Below are positions 21,595-33,364 of a stretch of 64,000 nt of DNA, piece after piece. The translations under genes were made by a program, and so were the position numbers. This DNA is from Palaemon carinicauda (taxonomy: Eukaryota; Arthropoda; Malacostraca; Decapoda; Palaemonidae): assembly GCF_036898095.1 (NCBI RefSeq), contig NC_090763.1:53342776-53406775 (forward strand). Reading direction: 5' to 3'. Position 1 is the stretch's first letter. Each line of letters opens with the position of its first letter. Under the pieces are notes generated by a model, which ran no database searches, was not told the origin of the DNA, and saw only the letters and a list, made by a program, of their open reading frames with translations.

Positions 21595-23190
21595 CAGAAA
21601 TGTTGAATATGGTACACAAACAACCTTAAGCATCTGAGATAGCAATCGTACAACCCATCAACATTGAGAGGAAAATTGATATGTAATTCTAGTTTCTTTA
21701 AATATCATCATGATTCTAACTTATTTTATTTGTATAATTATATAAAAAACACAGTTTTATATGCAAGAACCCTTGCCACTCTTCAAGAGAGTATCATACT
21801 GGTGTTAGAAAAGGAGTCAAATATACTAGTTTTTGAAAAAAAAAAAAGTTGTTTTTCTTTCATATGAAAATATAGAATGGTAGTTAAAGTCAATATTTCT
21901 AAAGTTACATTTTCTTTAAAGTTTTATCAAAATTCATTATTCAATTTCACAATTATGTTCATCTTTAACTAAAGTGTTACTTTGTTTTTATTCAAAACCA
22001 AGAAATACTCTACAATAAAAAATGAATAAAATGCACTTCCTATTCTAAGTACTTACTTTTCCGGAGACTTCCAAGACTCGATTGGGGCCAATGGACGATG
22101 AACCAGCATACCAATGCTAACTTATTAAGAAATCAACACATTATTTTAAAGAAAATTTCAAAATCTAATTCAAATTTCCTTTTCACAATCTTGTCTGAAA
22201 TATGGCTTCTTAATGAAATTGAGTGGTATGGCTACTCCTCTATCAGTATTATGCTTTACCTTCAAAAGTGTAGAAAGTCTAACTGGGCATGGGCATCTAT
22301 CATGACAAAAAAAAAACTGCTTTAATATAAATTTTTACTTTAAAATATGCAAAACTACTTGATCATTTGTATCATACTTTATCTCCAAATACCATTTTAC
22401 TCCTAAAATAGACTCTCGTTTTCCTGTTTTCTGAAAATACCTAAATCTGTAAAAACGGATGTTTAAAGACATTACAGATCCTTTTTTATGTAAATTATTT
22501 CCACAAATCTCACTTGGGATTCGGCTGCCTTCTTTCTGGAGCTAGGTGAAATACTGATGTCTATCAAATAAAAAAGATTAGAATATCCTATTACATTCAC
22601 TTCAATAGTTTTGCCCCTCTAGTAACCTATTGTGCTATTTTGGCAAGTCAATCAAGAGACAACATTCAAGTCATCTTATCTCAGCTATACCAGTTGGGTG
22701 CACTTTTCCATTCTGCAAATCCAGATTTAGAGTGCTTTGATTTGAAGGTGCTATTTAGGATTTTATTAAGTGGGATGTCTTCTGGTTATGATTTGCATTC
22801 TTGTGTTGAATGTTCAAGTTATTTGTTTTGAGATAAGTATTCTAGTTCGCTTTGGTATCGAGTGCAGGGACCAACCGTGTTCCTCTATGGTTTAGACAAT
22901 TTCATATGCTCAGAAACGCACACTTGTTTATTTATCTTCTTATGGGTCTCACCGAATGCGGATTAGAAAATGTTATGTATCGGTTGTTCTAACGTGTGTC
23001 TAATAGAATGCAAAATGACACTTTCAGATTTATCTTATGAAGGCCTATTTCTTTCTTCCAACTGTTTTGTACCTCTTTCAAGACTATTCTTCTTTCCATT
23101 AAAGGGAGAACTTTGGAAACTGTGATAGTCTTCTGGATTAAGACTAAGAGAAGATCCAGCAAGGCTCGTTTTTCTTGAAGAAAGAATTCT
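21595..23190. repeat. Third, partial tandem unit
   Basis: It starts at tttctttacagaaatgttga and continues to about 23,190, with clear matches to 13,610-15,040 of unit 1 but without the 30-bp minisatellite part. On plus, 22,640-22,831 is a 63-codon frame containing SRDNIQVILSQLYQLG and CFDLKVLFRILLSG. The sister copies at 14,557 and 19,021 start similarly (MASQLRDTIQ) but are shifted or stopped. I do not recognise the peptide. Confidence 0.65.
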
Positions 23191-23203
23191 CAAGACAGAT
23201 TCT

Positions 23204-23690
23204 GTCATCTCAATTTAGGTAATAAGAGATCCCCTGACATACGAATCTGTCAGTTTAGGCAATAAGAGATAATGACATGTGAATCTGTCGGTTTATTCAA
23301 TAAGAAATACTGGCCTATGAATCTGTCAGATTAGGCAATAAGAGCTACTATCATACAAATCTGTCAGTTTAGGCAATAATAGCTATTGACATATGAATCT
23401 GTCAATTTAGGCAATAAGAAATACTGGCATACGAATCTGTCCTTTTATTCAATAAGAAATATGAGCATACGAATCTTGTCAGTTTAGGCAATAAGAGCTA
23501 TTGACATATGAACCTGTCAGTTTAGGCAATAAGAGCTACTGGCATACGAATCTGTCAGTTTAGGCAATAAGAGCTATTGACATATGAATATCAGTTTAAG
23601 CAATATGAGCTATTGACATATAAATCTGTCAGCTTAGGCAATAAGAGCCGATATACGAATCTGCCAGCTTAGGTAATAGAGTTTTTAAGT
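23204..23690 (+). repeat. 38-bp minisatellite, about 12-13 units
   Basis: The unit consists of ctgtcagtttaggcaataag, then agctattgacatatgaat. Variants have tactggcatacgaat or ggtttattcaataagaaat. The units are moderately diverged and some are shortened. It lies immediately after the third tandem unit, so it may mark the end of that duplicated block. No coding sense was found. Confidence 0.9.
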
Positions 23691-24059
23691 TTAATTTTAG
23701 TCAAAACCTTTACATAAAATAAATAACAGCACTTTATCTTCAACCAACTTTCTGAATAATTTTATCTTTTTTTAGTCACTTGATATTTAAATATCGTATA
23801 ATGTGTAACAAATAGTAGTAGAAATAAAGTACAGTTTACGAGAATATTTTCCTTATTAAATCTGCTTTTATTAGTGAAAAACTTTAAAATATAAGGAAAA
23901 ATTACAAAAGCAAACCATATTTACATCTGCAACAAGCCAGTGTTTACTGTAACGAATATAAAGAGGTTTGGGGAACCTTTTCTCAACTCAAATTCACTAG
24001 ACATCTTTTAGTTATATAAATAACTGGTGTTCATCTAAAATTGTCTAGTACTGGTAATG
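23691..24059. other. AT-rich spacer
   Basis: No open frame, repeat or signal of note was seen between the 38-bp minisatellite and the LINE-tail array. Confidence 0.5.
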
Positions 24060-24930
24060 GAAAAATAACTTTCGGTTCCCGATTCCTTCTTGCTTACTCC
24101 ACAACACTACGATCGAGGACACACTACTAGATGTGTAGGTGTAAAACGCTGCAATCTGCATTAAGTTAATTGCCATTAGTTACTGCCTACACAGACAGCG
24201 CGGTTCCTTCTTGTTCACACCACAACGATTGTGGGCAGATTACTAGATGCGCAGGTGTAAAACGCTGCCATCTAAAGAAAAGTTCATTGTCATTAGTTAA
24301 TGCCTACACAGACAGCTTGATTCCTTCTTGCTCACACCACAACACTATAATTGTGGGCACACTACTAGATGTGTAGGCTAGGTGTAAAACGCTGCCATCT
24401 GCCTTAAAGTTCTTTGTCATTAGTTAATGCCTACACAGACAGCATATTTCCTTCTTGCTTACTCCACATCACTACGATTGTGGGCACACTACTAGATGTG
24501 TAGGCTAGGTGTAAAACGCTGCCATCTGCCGAAAAGTTCTATTTGTCATTAGTTAATGCCTACATAGACAGCATATTTCCTTCTTGCTTACTCCACATCA
24601 CTACGATTGTGAGCACACTACTAGATGCGTAGGTGTAAAATGCTGTAATCTGCAGAAAAGTTCATTGTCATTAGTTATTGCCTACATAGAAAGCCTGGTT
24701 TCTTCTTGCTCACACCACCACACTACGACTGTGGGCGCACTACTAGATGTATAGGTGTAAAACACTGCAATCTGAAGAAAATTAATTGTCATTAGTTACT
24801 GCCTACACAGACTGTCTGGTTCCTTCGTGCTCACTCCACAACACTACGATTGCGGGCACACTTAACTGTGTAGGTGTAAAACGCTGGAATCTGCAGAAAA
24901 TTAATTGTCATTAGTTACTGCTACTTTTAT
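24060..24930 (-). repeat. Tandem array of LINE 3' tail, about seven units of 116-127 bp
   Basis: Units contain ccttcttgcttactccac, actacgattgtgggcacac, tagatgtgtaggtgtaaaac, gctgc.atctgc and gtcattagttactgcctaca. The phrase tgcctacacagacagc or a close form starts near 24,186, 24,302, 24,429, 24,556, 24,679 and 24,801. Immediately upstream in minus-strand sense (25,400-24,950) lies a LINE C-terminal coding remnant, and a single copy of the unit occupies the same position beside the LINE at 1,000-2,100. I infer an expanded 3' untranslated tail. Confidence 0.82.
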
Positions 24931-24949
24931 TTCTAATATCCAAAGCCTG

Positions 24950-25400
24950 TCCGATATATCAGGCAACTTCTCTGGTTGTTGATTCTAACTTCCTTATTTC
25001 TCTGCATATGCTTCTGAAATTTTACAGCTAAACATATGGTCTGGTTATCATTTGCTACACTGCACAACACACAAAGCCTATATCCTTTTTATTCCCATTT
25101 CTATAATTTCATTTCATGTATCATAGTCAACCTTGTCTTCATTACTATTACTGCTTCATTAATGTTATATTCACCAAGATGTAATCGATTCTGCCATTAC
25201 TTTTCACAAATCTCTAGTTTGGTAATTTCAGTTTTTCATATTTTTTTTTTATTTGATTTAATTTGCCATTTACGTTTTATTCCTTTCTTCAGTTCTTGCT
25301 TTTTGTACATTTTTTTTTTTTGCATGTTAATCTTCATTCCTTTTGACTTGCTCCCCTTTTTATCATTACATACCGATTCATACTTGAATTACGATCGTTA
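24950..25400 (-). pseudogene. Decayed LINE ORF2 C-terminus
   Basis: The minus strand shows LHLGEYNINEAVIVMKTRLT followed by MIHEMK, stops, and then RLCVLCSVANDNQT, i.e. the CxxC zinc motif at the end of a non-LTR retrotransposon protein (usual form CLLC...DDTTEH...C). It belongs to the same family as the 1,000-2,100 fragment (VLCR, GDTTEHMF). Two stops fall between the conserved stretches and the TTEH residues are altered, so this is a dead copy. Confidence 0.65.
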
Positions 25401-25865
25401 AGTTTCCAGATTTGCTAAGACGTCACTTTACCTGTCATTTCATATACTTTGAACCTAATTGGATGAACTGTATCCTTGACTTTTAGATTGAATTCAAGAG
25501 AATATTACAGATGTCACCATTGTCTTTATGACCAGTTGATAAAGTTCATATTATATTTAATTTCTTTAATCAAAATATGTTTTAACTCATTGAAATTTAC
25601 GAATGCCTCTAAAAATAACCTTTCCACACATTCAAGAATTAGGGAAAAAAAAGAAAATAATTAATGTAAATAAACCCATGAATTTAATCTAAATTTAGGT
25701 ACACATTTAACAAATACTTTTTAAGTTTGAAAATTTGAGTTAAAATCTTTTGTTTTCATCTTTGCAAATGACCATTTCAAACCAGGCATTACTCTAGGAT
25801 CTATGCATCGCTTATTTAGTTCCCAGCGTCATTTGCTTTTATAACATACTTTACATTCTGCTCTA

Positions 25866-26183
25866 AAGGTTTAAAGGTCGATCATGAATAGCAGATGCAA
25901 GGGACAGTGACATTGCCCTAGCAAGCAGGACAATGCCCTAGAAACTGACCGTATACAGTATTATGTCAGCACCCAAGCCCCCTCTCTACCCAAGCTAGGA
26001 CCAGGGAGGGCCAGGCAATGGCTGCTGATAACTCAACAGATAGACCTATAGGCTCCCCCAAACCCACCAACCTTAGCTCACATGGATGGTAAAGTTGCAG
26101 ACACTAACATGTCTGAGAGGGACTCTAACCCCTGTCTGGCAAACACCACGCAGAAACGTTACCTATCAGGCCACAACAACTTT
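25866..26183 (-). mobile_element. tRNA-derived SINE (decapod-type)
   Basis: On the minus strand the element begins gttgtggcctgataggtaac (A-box region) and has GGGGTTAGAGTCCC about 35 bases on, one change from the pol III B box GGTTCRANTCC. The body continues through complements of ccaggcaatggctgctgat and agggacagtgacattgccct. I recall this body as an abundant decapod SINE. Such elements are transcribed by RNA polymerase III and moved by LINE enzymes. The B-box change suggests this copy is inactive. No cloverleaf that would make a real tRNA is present. Confidence 0.78.
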
Positions 26184-26309
26184 ATTCCATTCATCTATCT
26201 TCTTGTCCAAACTCATCTGACAAATCATAATGCAACTGCAGGATTTCCACAATTACATTGGGCGTTAAATGGCGTCTGCTGCACCAGGCTACGGAATCCA
26301 AATAAATAA

Positions 26310-27400
26310 AAATCTTTTAGAGAGTTGCAGCAAAGACAGCACAGAACCTTGGAAACTTGCTCTTACCTCAATTTTTTAAGAAAAAAAAGATTATTTAAAT
26401 AAAAAAAAGAATCTAAGAAACCTAACTATTGGTAGATATGACCACATGTCTTGAACATATGTGAATGCTTGCTTACATATAGAGAAACTTGCACATTAAG
26501 GTCGCTAATAGTAAAAGGAATGGATGATTATCGTATTTATGTTCTGTATATTGACTAAATTTTCGTTACCAATATAAACCAGGCAGATAAAAACAGTATA
26601 CGGTAGAATTTAAATGATATTTGATTAACACAAACCAGATGCTCACTTCACAACTTCAAAATGGAAATAAAATATTTATCCCGTCGCCATTTACCACCTG
26701 CGAAGAACCACCACGTCGCCGCTGACTTACTATTTCTGAGAGGTGGAAGGGGAGCTGGTTTGGAGACTGCACTAGTAAAGAAAGACTCATGATTAATTGA
26801 TTTTTTAGGCAATAATAATTTAATCAAAATTATTATCCACATTAAAAGGGGGGAAAACTCGTTAATTAGAGTATGTTGCGATGGAATGAAATTAAAAAAA
26901 TACTGTTCAATTTCGGGAATTTTACTTTGAAATCCTAAGTATGGAATTACATTTAAAAAATGCTGCTCATTTCCATGAAGTTTACTTTTAAATCTTAAGC
27001 ATTCCCACACTAACCAAGCATAAGGAAGGAGATAGGCCTACACAAATTATTATTAATGTTCGTTAAAAATGTAGAATCGCACAGAATAGCAAGTGAATGC
27101 GTTCTATTCAAATTCTCACCTTTAACTCGACTTCTCCAGTTAAAAGTTTAGTTCCTCAATACTTTCGCCCTTATTAATCTAAACTATGATAAAGAATAAA
27201 GTGTATATACCGGACACTCAACAGTATTTATAAAGAGAGACCACGTTATCGGAATATATTATTCCAATTCCAAAAACGACAAATTATAAAATACATAATT
27301 AATTTAAACATGACTAGCAAAGAAGGATTATGGATTAATCTGAATGAAAATACATTACATCAAAACATCCTCCACTTAAACTATATGACCAAGACTAAAA
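26310..27400. other. AT-rich, no gene; small tandem duplication
   Basis: A unit of about 60 bp (aaaaaatactgttcaatttc... and aaaaaatgctgctcatttcc...) is duplicated at 26,893-27,005 with many differences. A minus-strand frame of 120 codons at 26,648-27,010 overlaps it and shows no known motif. Nothing else supported. Confidence 0.4.
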
Positions 27401-27402
27401 GT

Positions 27403-27479
<77 letters not shown>
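27403..27479. repeat. Poly-C followed by (CT)n microsatellite
   Basis: A run of C (27,403-27,413) passes directly into about 33 CT repeats to 27,479. Confidence 0.98.
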
Positions 27480-27481
<2 letters not shown>

Positions 27482-28140
27482 GTCAAACCTTCTCTAAGGT
27501 AAAGACACCCAGTAATGTTAACCTGTCAGGGCACAGCTTGTACCATTCCCTCTGCCCGTAGTTGCTCTACCATATAATCTTACTTTTCCTTCCTTCCCAC
27601 TCCCATACTTACATTTTGCTTGCCACTCCCTATTAGTTTTCCCCTAGTCGCATTAGGGGCTGAATGTTCTCAGTCTCTAGGACCCGGCTATACAACCCAA
27701 ATTCATAAATCTAGTCCAATCTAAGACAGTGCATTCGGGGCTATTTTTTTTTTTTCCAGATATATTCTCAGACTTTAATTTAGGTAAAAACCTGTTATGG
27801 AGTAGCAACCTCGTATAGAGTAGAGTATCAATGCTACGACTAATGAAATATTAAATTTCATTCTCAGACATTAGCCTAATGAAAAGATCAAACAAATTTG
27901 GCACGCCACCCCTGACCTGATATAAGCAGTTACATACAAATAATAATCGATCTAAATGGGTGTAACAATCTATCTTAATTACACTCGACGAAGTCCATAG
28001 CCTTCCTATTGTAGGCTAAGATGGTTAATGCATGATCCACGCTCTTCTCTATCGGAAAGAGAATTTTAAATCGTGTGGTCATCAAACATCTTGGTCATTT
28101 TGAAGTATTCAATTTCTTGGCGCCAGAAGAAATAGCCAAC
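27480..28140. other. No gene seen
   Basis: Mixed-composition sequence with a poly-T run near 27,746 and no open frame or repeat that I can name. Confidence 0.4.
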
Positions 28141-28262
28141 ACTACTTTACTTACTTTGACGGCTGTTCTTTCCGTCCTGTAGAGCAGGGGAACCCTACTC
28201 TCTACAGGACCTCCATTGTCATTTTATCTTGTTCGTTCAGTTAAAGTAGATGCATAGTCGAC
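28141..28262 (-). repeat. LINE 3'-terminal sequence, family shared with 55,860-56,180
   Basis: On minus it reads ctgaacgaacaagataaaat, then ggtcctgtagagag, then gtaagtaaa at its end. The same ordered sequence lies on plus at about 55,895-56,180, where its core is tandemly repeated. A (GTAA)n end is typical of the LINE 3' termini in this window. Confidence 0.65.
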
Positions 28263-28264
28263 AT

Positions 28265-29480
28265 TATTCACCAATTGATACGATTCCAATAACTCGCTAA
28301 ATGCTAAAGTAACTAAGATTTGATGCATCACCCATCCAAACATTTGTCTCCACAAATAACTAAATTATTTTTCTCTTTGATAATCTCCACGAATTCACTG
28401 AATTCTTCAAATAAGATACTGGCATTTGTTCTCGGAGGTTCGTAAACTGTTAGAATGGATTTTTTTTTTCCTTTTTGCACAAAGTTTATTTCTGTATATT
28501 AAAAGCTTGTTACACTAGTCCTTTTTTAACAGATTTTTTTTGAGTAACTTTCATCAATGAAGAGCCTGACACCCCAACAGACCTACCCTCTCTTGGAATG
28601 TGAAAGAACGTGCGTGTGGAGGAGAGTTTTTCAGTGATCTTAGCCTTGCAAAAGTTATTTAACCATGTTCCACATATTGCTAGTGTGTCCAAATATTTCC
28701 CGTTTATCAATTCTCGAATTTGAATAGTTTTATTACCCACAGATTGTATATTTACATAGCCACAGTTCATGCCGTCCTTAGTATCCATGATTAGTACTGT
28801 ATTTTCTGTAAATCTTTTCAATTCCAAGTCATAAGCTTTGCAATCTCTAGAATTACTATGTGGTCACTTGGTTTGTTTAACTTTGTGCAGTTAGTACGGT
28901 GCTTATAACTTATGTTATTCAGTACCACATCGTAACTAACTGTCTCAATTATCATGAATAGCCTTCCGAACTTCAAGATCACATTTCAGCACATTGTGGG
29001 TAGTCCCACCTGCAGTATTTTTCTTCAGTACAACACTTATAATCTGTTCTATATTTTGGATTTGTTCCAGATAAAGATTTTTGAATCAATGCATTTACTC
29101 ATCTTCATTATTGTAAAAATGACATATTTTTGGTTTTAATTTTTAAATTTTCCTCGTCTCGGTGTCAGCAACCAATTTCTGAATTTTGTTTGCTGCTACC
29201 TTTCTGATCCTCTCATTTGCAAAGTTCACAGCAATATTTCCATATGAGGTTGACCTCGCATTAAGTATTGGAATGTCTAAATGCATGTTTGACCTCTTTT
29301 TCTTCTGCCAGTAATTTTATTTTTTGCATTTGTTGATTTTATTACCAGTAGATTCTTTTCCTTTACCTTGTCAGCGTATGTTGTAACCTCTGGCTTTGGA
29401 CCAATCAGTTTCCTCGATTCAAAATTCAACAGGTGCTTCCTTGTATCAGTCCCATATCAGCTTATCAGCAGTCTATTTAT
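28265..29480 (-). pseudogene. Decayed LINE: ORF1 and endonuclease part of ORF2
   Basis: Minus strand, in order. At 29,450-29,150 is an ORF1-like piece: PEVTTYADKVKEKNLLVIKS, then GNIAVNFANERIRKVAANK after frameshifts. Near 29,010-28,940 is KKNTAGGTTHNVLKCDLEVR, the GGT.H..LKCD..VR motif of this ORF1 type. At 28,827-28,510 is an APE-type endonuclease start with YVNIQSVGNKTIQIRELI, TLAICGTWLNN and HIPREGRSVG. At 28,460-28,270 are VTVYEPPRTN, FEEFSEFVEIIKEK and VICGDKC (usually YRPP and ICGDFN). The ICGDFN aspartate is kept but FN is changed to KC and a stop follows shortly. Gene order ORF1 then EN is normal for a LINE. The RT is missing and a foreign 3' tail follows. Confidence 0.78.
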
Positions 29481-29499
29481 CGCCTCGCTGGTCTGTCAA

Positions 29500-31360
29500 C
29501 ACACTAGAAGATAAACCAAAACAAAAATGAACGGTTTGCAAACCAGTTTACAATATTCAGTCTGGCAGCTTGATACACGATTATTATGACAAGTCAAAGG
29601 ATGCTAACTTCCTCTCTTGCTAATGCAGTGTAAGCTACACAAGACAATACACTGGTAAAATACATCAAATGATCCATACCGAATAGGTCTCTTGTACTTA
29701 TTAATAGTTTTGAAGAAAAACAAATATTTCAGCTAGTCATTGTACACCAGAATTGTTAAATACATAATTTGAAGTCATTAGAATAAAGGAATGACAGCAA
29801 GATACAAAAGTTTCACATTAATTGTAAAAATGTACGTGTCCTTACAAAGGGCAACTTGTTATTCTAATAGCAATATATCTATATTTCAATTTCCAACGTA
29901 TTTTGATGGAACTTACATAGATAACCCAATTTACATGCTTCCCAATCTACATGCTTCATAATTTCCATCTCTATGGTTACGGCAATTTCATCTTAAGAGC
30001 CTTATACTAGTACAGCTACTTATTCATAGTATTGCTTTCTGAGGGATAGTACTACATATGCACAGAATAAAACTTAATTAAGGTAATGAAACAAATGATT
30101 TCGCGGATCCAACTACTGTCGTTACCTTCAATAACGAAGGTTAACAATGGGTCAAGTTAAAAGCAAAAATTTATTTCTCACTTTCTTCGACTTGCTTAGC
30201 TATAATGCTCCAAATGAAAAGGAAACAATAAGCCTGAAGTAACACTCAAATTGCATATTCACTAGAAGCCTGGCTTCTTTTTGTTTTTTATGTTCAGGGT
30301 TTGGTAGGTAGTTTCAAAATTCTAACTGACCGTTGATGATGTCGCGTATTACTAGCCAATGAATGAGGACAATGTCCCTAGTCATCAACAACAACGAACT
30401 GTACACCTAAAAGCAAACATTGAAAGTTTGGGTTAAGAAATAACTGTTAGAAAGGGATTTTTCCCATGCTAGTTATTAGAGGAACTGAAATGCGACCCTG
30501 AAGACGGGCAGAATTACATAAAGAAGAATAGTATTTTTTCCCTTATTACAAAGGTAACAGTTTTTGAGAAAGGACAAAATCTTATTTGAGACTAGCTGCC
30601 CCAGTTAGGTTTTTAGCAAAGGATCCTATGAATATCTGAAATAAAACTTAGATTAATTACCACAGCGTTTTTGCAAAATAATTCCAGATGCGCGTGATGC
30701 TATATTGATTTAACTTACGGAGTTATTTCATGAGAGTAAAAAAATTGGATTTTTTTTTTTATGGACAAATTGATTTGAATATTTTTTTTTTTTTGCAATT
30801 AAAAACAAAATAAAGTTTCATGGAAATATTCTAAATATTAATTGGCTTTCAAAATACTTGTGTTTTTCAAATAAAAACTATTTTGGATTCAAAGGGGAAT
30901 AGGTTATAAAAGTAGAACTACATGAAAAACAGTAAAAAATGCAAAAATAAAAATTAAGATTTCAGATGAAGTTACCAATTTACCAAATTTGTTAAGCTGA
31001 CTAATTTCGCCTTCATAACCAGTCACTTATTAGCTACAATCCGGGTGTACTTTTCCCAATTCCCTTGGTTTGTTAGTACCTTCTCGTCCAAATGTATCAA
31101 ATTCATCCTCTCGTCTGAGGTTTTGTAATCGTCTCCCACACAATCTGCATCTCTTCATCTGCATTGGTCTTAAATATTTTTTTTTTCTTTACAGATTTTG
31201 TTCCGTTCTTGAAATGGGAAATTTTGTTCAACAACTGACCGAGAAATTTATGTAGATTGCCTAAAAACGCAACTATAATCCCTTCCTGATGAGAGTCCTG
31301 AAGAGACCAAATTTTTGCATGAATTACACTATAGTTCTCTAAAGAAAAAATACTCATATA
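29500..31360. other. AT-rich, no gene seen
   Basis: No frame above about 60 codons with any family signal, and no tandem repeat beyond short poly-T or poly-A runs (about 30,750 and 30,784). Confidence 0.45.

Positions 31361-31363
<3 letters not shown>

Positions 31364-31457
<94 letters not shown>
31364..31457. repeat. (GA)n microsatellite, about 47 repeats
   Basis: Uninterrupted GA dinucleotide tract. The Leu/Ser repeat frames crossing it on minus are artefacts. Confidence 0.98.
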
Positions 31458-31459
<2 letters not shown>

Positions 31460-32189
31460 TAGTCGTAATGTAAGTACCACAGGAAGTTAATTTATAAGAC
31501 ATGTAATTAATGGAGAAGCTGACTGGCAAAATAAGAAGATAACTCACTTTTATAAATCTGATCATCTACTTTAAGTGAATTGTCTAATATGTGATTGAGA
31601 TACTATGTTTATCTTAAATGTTACATTTCTAATTTAAATTACAGTTACATTGTACCTTGAATAAAATTATATTTTACATGTATACCAAAGACTATTTCCC
31701 CACCTGAATAATGGTAGAAACAGAAAAACGTGGAATATCTTGAGCTTTGAAAAATAGCAGCATTTCAAAGTACCATAATATAAGATGGTAGGCTACAGGT
31801 AGTCTGCACCAACGCTAGATATTTAGGGTCTAAATTCTCTTCCATTCCTTGCCAAAAGAATATCCCATATTGTTAATCCTTTTCACGACAATTTCCTTGG
31901 TTGCATCAGAGATTTCTCCTTTCATTTTATCTACAAGCAATCCATATGCTTTCCCGTTTTTTGTACAATGCTAAATTTGGGTTACAACGATAAAACGTTT
32001 GAGACTTTGAAGTACTGAAAGTAAAATATAGATAAGGTAGTTCTTTAACAAATAAGATTCAACCAATTGACAATTCTTTAACAAATACAAAATAACAAGA
32101 CCATAAAACCGAGTAGTGTCATTAATAATACTCTAAGAGTAAACTTGCGTATTTGGTTGCCAAAATAATCTTCAATTTTTCGCACACTT
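31458..32189. other. No gene seen
   Basis: AT-rich sequence with no supported feature. Confidence 0.4.
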
Positions 32190-32400
32190 CTAACATACCT
32201 CATCACCCAAAATGAAGAGTGACAGGACAGTCTGCCCCTGCTATTTGAGAGCGTTAGGAAATAAATATATCCGTAAATGGCATAAATGAGCAGTGTTGGT
32301 ATTGCCCACCCACACTAACATCACTCACCACATTTACTCAAGACACGGTTGTTCTGGCAGTCGATCCAACCACCATTTGACTAATACAGTTGTGAGAAAA
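32190..32400 (+). repeat. Direct repeat R1 flanking pseudogene copy 1
   Basis: The segment with gcagtgttggtattgcccac, ccacactaacat and caccacatttact recurs in the same orientation at 33,365-33,580 on the other side of the gene-like block. The two are diverged. They could be terminal repeats of an element or products of a local duplication. Confidence 0.6.
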
Positions 32401-32437
32401 TTAAGTTACTTATATTAATTTTTACTTTGCTTATGAA

Positions 32438-33340
32438 TCATAGGGTGTAAACATCATACTGTACCTCAAGAGGGCTTTGAAATACCTTACCCGATCTCTT
32501 GTGAGGGAATATCACTGCTGCGAAGTTCCACTGTGGTCGGAGAATGGGTCCAAAATATTGGAGATTTGGTGGCTGGAATGGAGGTGTCCCTTCGTAGGTT
32601 GAAGAACATAACTTAATGGCAGCCATTTCCTCATGATGTTCACTCTTCCATTGTGTTTCTGTATGAAAAAATTAAATCACCCACAGCATGCACATACTTT
32701 AGTTCACTTACCATGAATGGATCCATTCTGTACGTGGGATTTTTCAATCTATCAAACTGCAGCGACATCTCCACTAAGTTGAGAGTGACGTAATCCTCCT
32801 CACCTACACCCATTTTTGGTCGCTCTTTGCTTGCATAACGTATTAACTCAGCAAGGTCCTCTGTCAGCTCGACATCAGTCCCAACAAGCTATTCTAAATT
32901 GACATTCTAAAGTGACATTCTAAACTACTTCCAAAGACCCTTCGATGGTCACTCAGTGCCAGTCTGCCAGAGATAAAACATTCTCCTTGGTTTCATTGAA
33001 GGGACTGTACAGGTTTGAGGCTTTCCAAGTCCTTTATAAGAGTCTGGTGACAGACTTCTCCTACAAACATGGCTGTGGCTTTGCATCCCTGACTGGAGAT
33101 AGGCCATCACACATTTGCTTTAGTATTCCTTAAGATTTTAATGACCCAATGCTCCATCAGTTGGATAAGTGATGCGGTGTCGAGAGGAAAGATCACTGTC
33201 AACGTTGCTATACAGAGTCTGCACAAATTATGGATATCCAAAGAGCATTGCTGCGGGTTAGTTTACATTGAAATCTAACCCTAGCTTATGCAGCTACAGC
33301 TCTATCTCTAGGGGAAGCAATGGTGGCACCAGAGTAAACT
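32438..33340 (-). pseudogene. Unrecognised spliced gene remnant, copy 1
   Basis: Minus strand. An exon-like frame at about 32,875-32,712 contains LTEDLAELIRYASKERPKM and LVEMSLQFDRLKNPTYRMDP and ends at a GTAAGT donor (32,711). After a 53-base intron with a TTTTTTCATACAG acceptor a second exon runs 32,658-32,491 and ends at a GTAAGG donor; it encodes EEMAAIKLCSSTYEGTPPFQ, PPNLQYFGPILRPQWNFAAV. Farther upstream (to about 33,340) a diverged open-frame trace matches copy 2. Compared with copy 2, this copy has lost one base near 32,640 and has a stop upstream of LTED, so it is likely dead. I do not recognise the family; a transposon-borne gene or a small host gene are both possible. Confidence 0.55.
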
Positions 33341-33364
33341 AATTCTTGGTTGTAAAAACTCACA

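Larger units (their letters stand above)
18471..22765 (+). repeat. Copy B of the 4.44-kb direct duplication
   Basis: It matches copy A in order throughout but differs in the 30-bp minisatellite (3 units instead of 10) and carries an extra tgtcttctggttctggtttg segment near 19,130. At about 22,765 it continues into sequence equivalent to 14,700-15,040, which gives the third, partial member of the family (21,595-23,190). Confidence 0.85.

Noticed and set aside
25036..25401. Plus-strand 121-codon hydrophobic frame
   Set aside because: It is the antisense of the LINE C-terminus with its CxxC motif on minus.
25866..26183. tRNA gene
   Set aside because: A-box and B-box-like sequences belong to a SINE; no acceptor stem or cloverleaf could be formed.
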